From CG2-30-36-16 sp964372115 (lineage in GTDB: Bacteria > Bacteroidota > Ignavibacteria > Ignavibacteriales > Ignavibacteriaceae): a stretch of 64,000 nt of DNA. The notes beneath the pieces are model-generated. The model was given only the letters and a program-made list of their open reading frames with translations. It was not told the DNA's origin and did not search any database. Within the stretch, counting starts at the first letter, position 1. Each line of letters begins with the position of its first letter. Made by a program: the position numbers and the translations under genes. Location of the stretch: assembly GCA_964372115.1 (NCBI GenBank), contig CAYJPN010000020.1, forward strand, positions 38,599-102,598, read 5' to 3'. Below are positions 63,717 to 64,000 of this stretch, piece by piece.

Positions 63717-63840
63717 GCGTGTTATCCGTCAGTCCATTGGCTAACTGACGAGACAAGTTGTTAAAACACAGCACCGCAGTTAATTATATCTTAAAGATTT
63801 CCTTGTACTTTTTACATCCGCAAAAAGCAAGGGTTATTTC
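63714..63840. repeat. Structured repeat copy 3 (partial)
   Basis: Third copy. It has ACGGCGTGTTATCC, a variable tip with GTCAGT and ACTGAC arms around CCATTGGCTA, then ACAAGTTGTTAAAACACAG and ACATCCGCAAAAAGCAAGGG. It lacks the CCCGCTTCTAGCGGG hairpin, and the distal blocks (GCTTAGT..., GGCATGAATCC) are not seen in the remaining 160 bases. It is either truncated or continues beyond the window. Confidence 0.7.
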
Positions 63841-64000
63841 GATTAAATTTCTAAAACCCCGATTGACGATAAATAGTATCCCTTAATAATTGAGATATCC
63901 TGTTATTCGCTTAACCAAATTGAAGCGACATAAACAGACGCTTAGTGTCAACGCTCAGATAATTCCCCAGTAAAAAGCTAAAAAAGTTCAGAAGATTCCC
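63841..64000. other. Window end after repeat copy 3, no gene seen
   Basis: AT-rich sequence with no frame I would support and no match to the distal repeat blocks of copies 1 and 2, apart from the short string GCTTAACC which recalls the GGGTTAAG element. It may be a degenerate repeat end or the start of another cassette. Confidence 0.4.

Noticed and set aside
61621..63840. CRISPR array at the right end
   Set aside because: Copies are hundreds of bases long, few, irregularly spaced and separated by genes, so they are not direct repeats with spacers.
61621..63840. Insertion-sequence or MITE origin of the repeats
   Set aside because: No transposase and no constant terminal inverted repeat around each copy; the inverted repeats are specific to each gene instead. 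Not fully excluded.
1..64000. tRNA or rRNA genes
   Set aside because: None recognised by eye in the intergenic regions; a covariance search would settle it.

Overview
The window reads as one chromosomal stretch of an AT-rich Gram-negative bacterium of the Bacteroidota/Chlorobi/Ignavibacteria assemblage, most likely Ignavibacteria. This is an inference from gene content. Two large secreted peptidases end in type IX secretion (T9SS) sorting domains, one with the NYPNPFNP opening common in Ignavibacteria. There are also Bacteroidota-type families (a DUF2851-like protein, a UMF1-type transporter, a TonB protein), weak ribosome binding sites and a few GTG/TTG starts. I see no rRNA, tRNA, CRISPR array, prophage or transposase.

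Layout. From 1 to 5.4 kb on the plus strand lie a clamp-loader subunit (holB), a thiolase and 3-hydroxyacyl-CoA dehydrogenase pair, and a ClC-family anion transporter with unusual pore residues. From 5.5 to 12.9 kb is a tightly overlapping minus-strand run: purF, a 1397-residue subtilisin-like T9SS cargo, pgsA, ftsY and a small membrane protein. From 13.2 to 18.6 kb are a small STAS/SpoIIAA-like protein, an M1 aminopeptidase with a T9SS tail, typA and clpS. From 18.8 to 21.1 kb are etfB, etfA and a BFN/DUF151 protein with a UVR tail; the electron-transfer flavoprotein fits the beta-oxidation-type genes at the left end. From 21.1 to 31.5 kb are pyrF with two companions, and a purN-purH-mreB-mreC-mreD-PBP2-rodA run joining purine synthesis to the rod-shape elongation machinery. 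From 31.6 to 42.7 kb are TPR and SEL1 proteins, pyrG, a lipoprotein, an aminotransferase joined to a PP2C-type phosphatase, an MFS transporter, nusB and a YdcF-like membrane protein. From 42.9 to 49.4 kb is a complete RND efflux operon with its TetR regulator. From 49.5 to 61.3 kb are tonB, a VanZ-like protein, the NAD(P)HX repair enzyme, the membrane half of complex I (nuoJ-K-L-M-N) with an NhaD-like antiporter and an unknown 120-residue protein between nuoM and nuoN, and asnS.

The accessory part is the right end, from 61.6 kb to the window end. Two unrelated minus-strand genes (a possible nuclease-fold protein and a PEGA-domain lipoprotein) alternate with three copies of a long structured repeat. 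The copies share fixed blocks but differ in the tips of their hairpins. Each gene is bounded by its own short inverted repeat: a perfect 11 bp pair for the first gene and a 9/11 match for the second. That is the pattern expected of integron-like gene cassettes without a nearby integrase, although the repeat is longer than normal attC sites. It is the best candidate here for an undescribed system.

Transcription stops are visible as hairpins after typA, between the convergent BFN and DUF2851 genes, after the RND operon and after tonB. All coordinates, motif positions and alignments were read by eye; nothing was searched or computed against a database.
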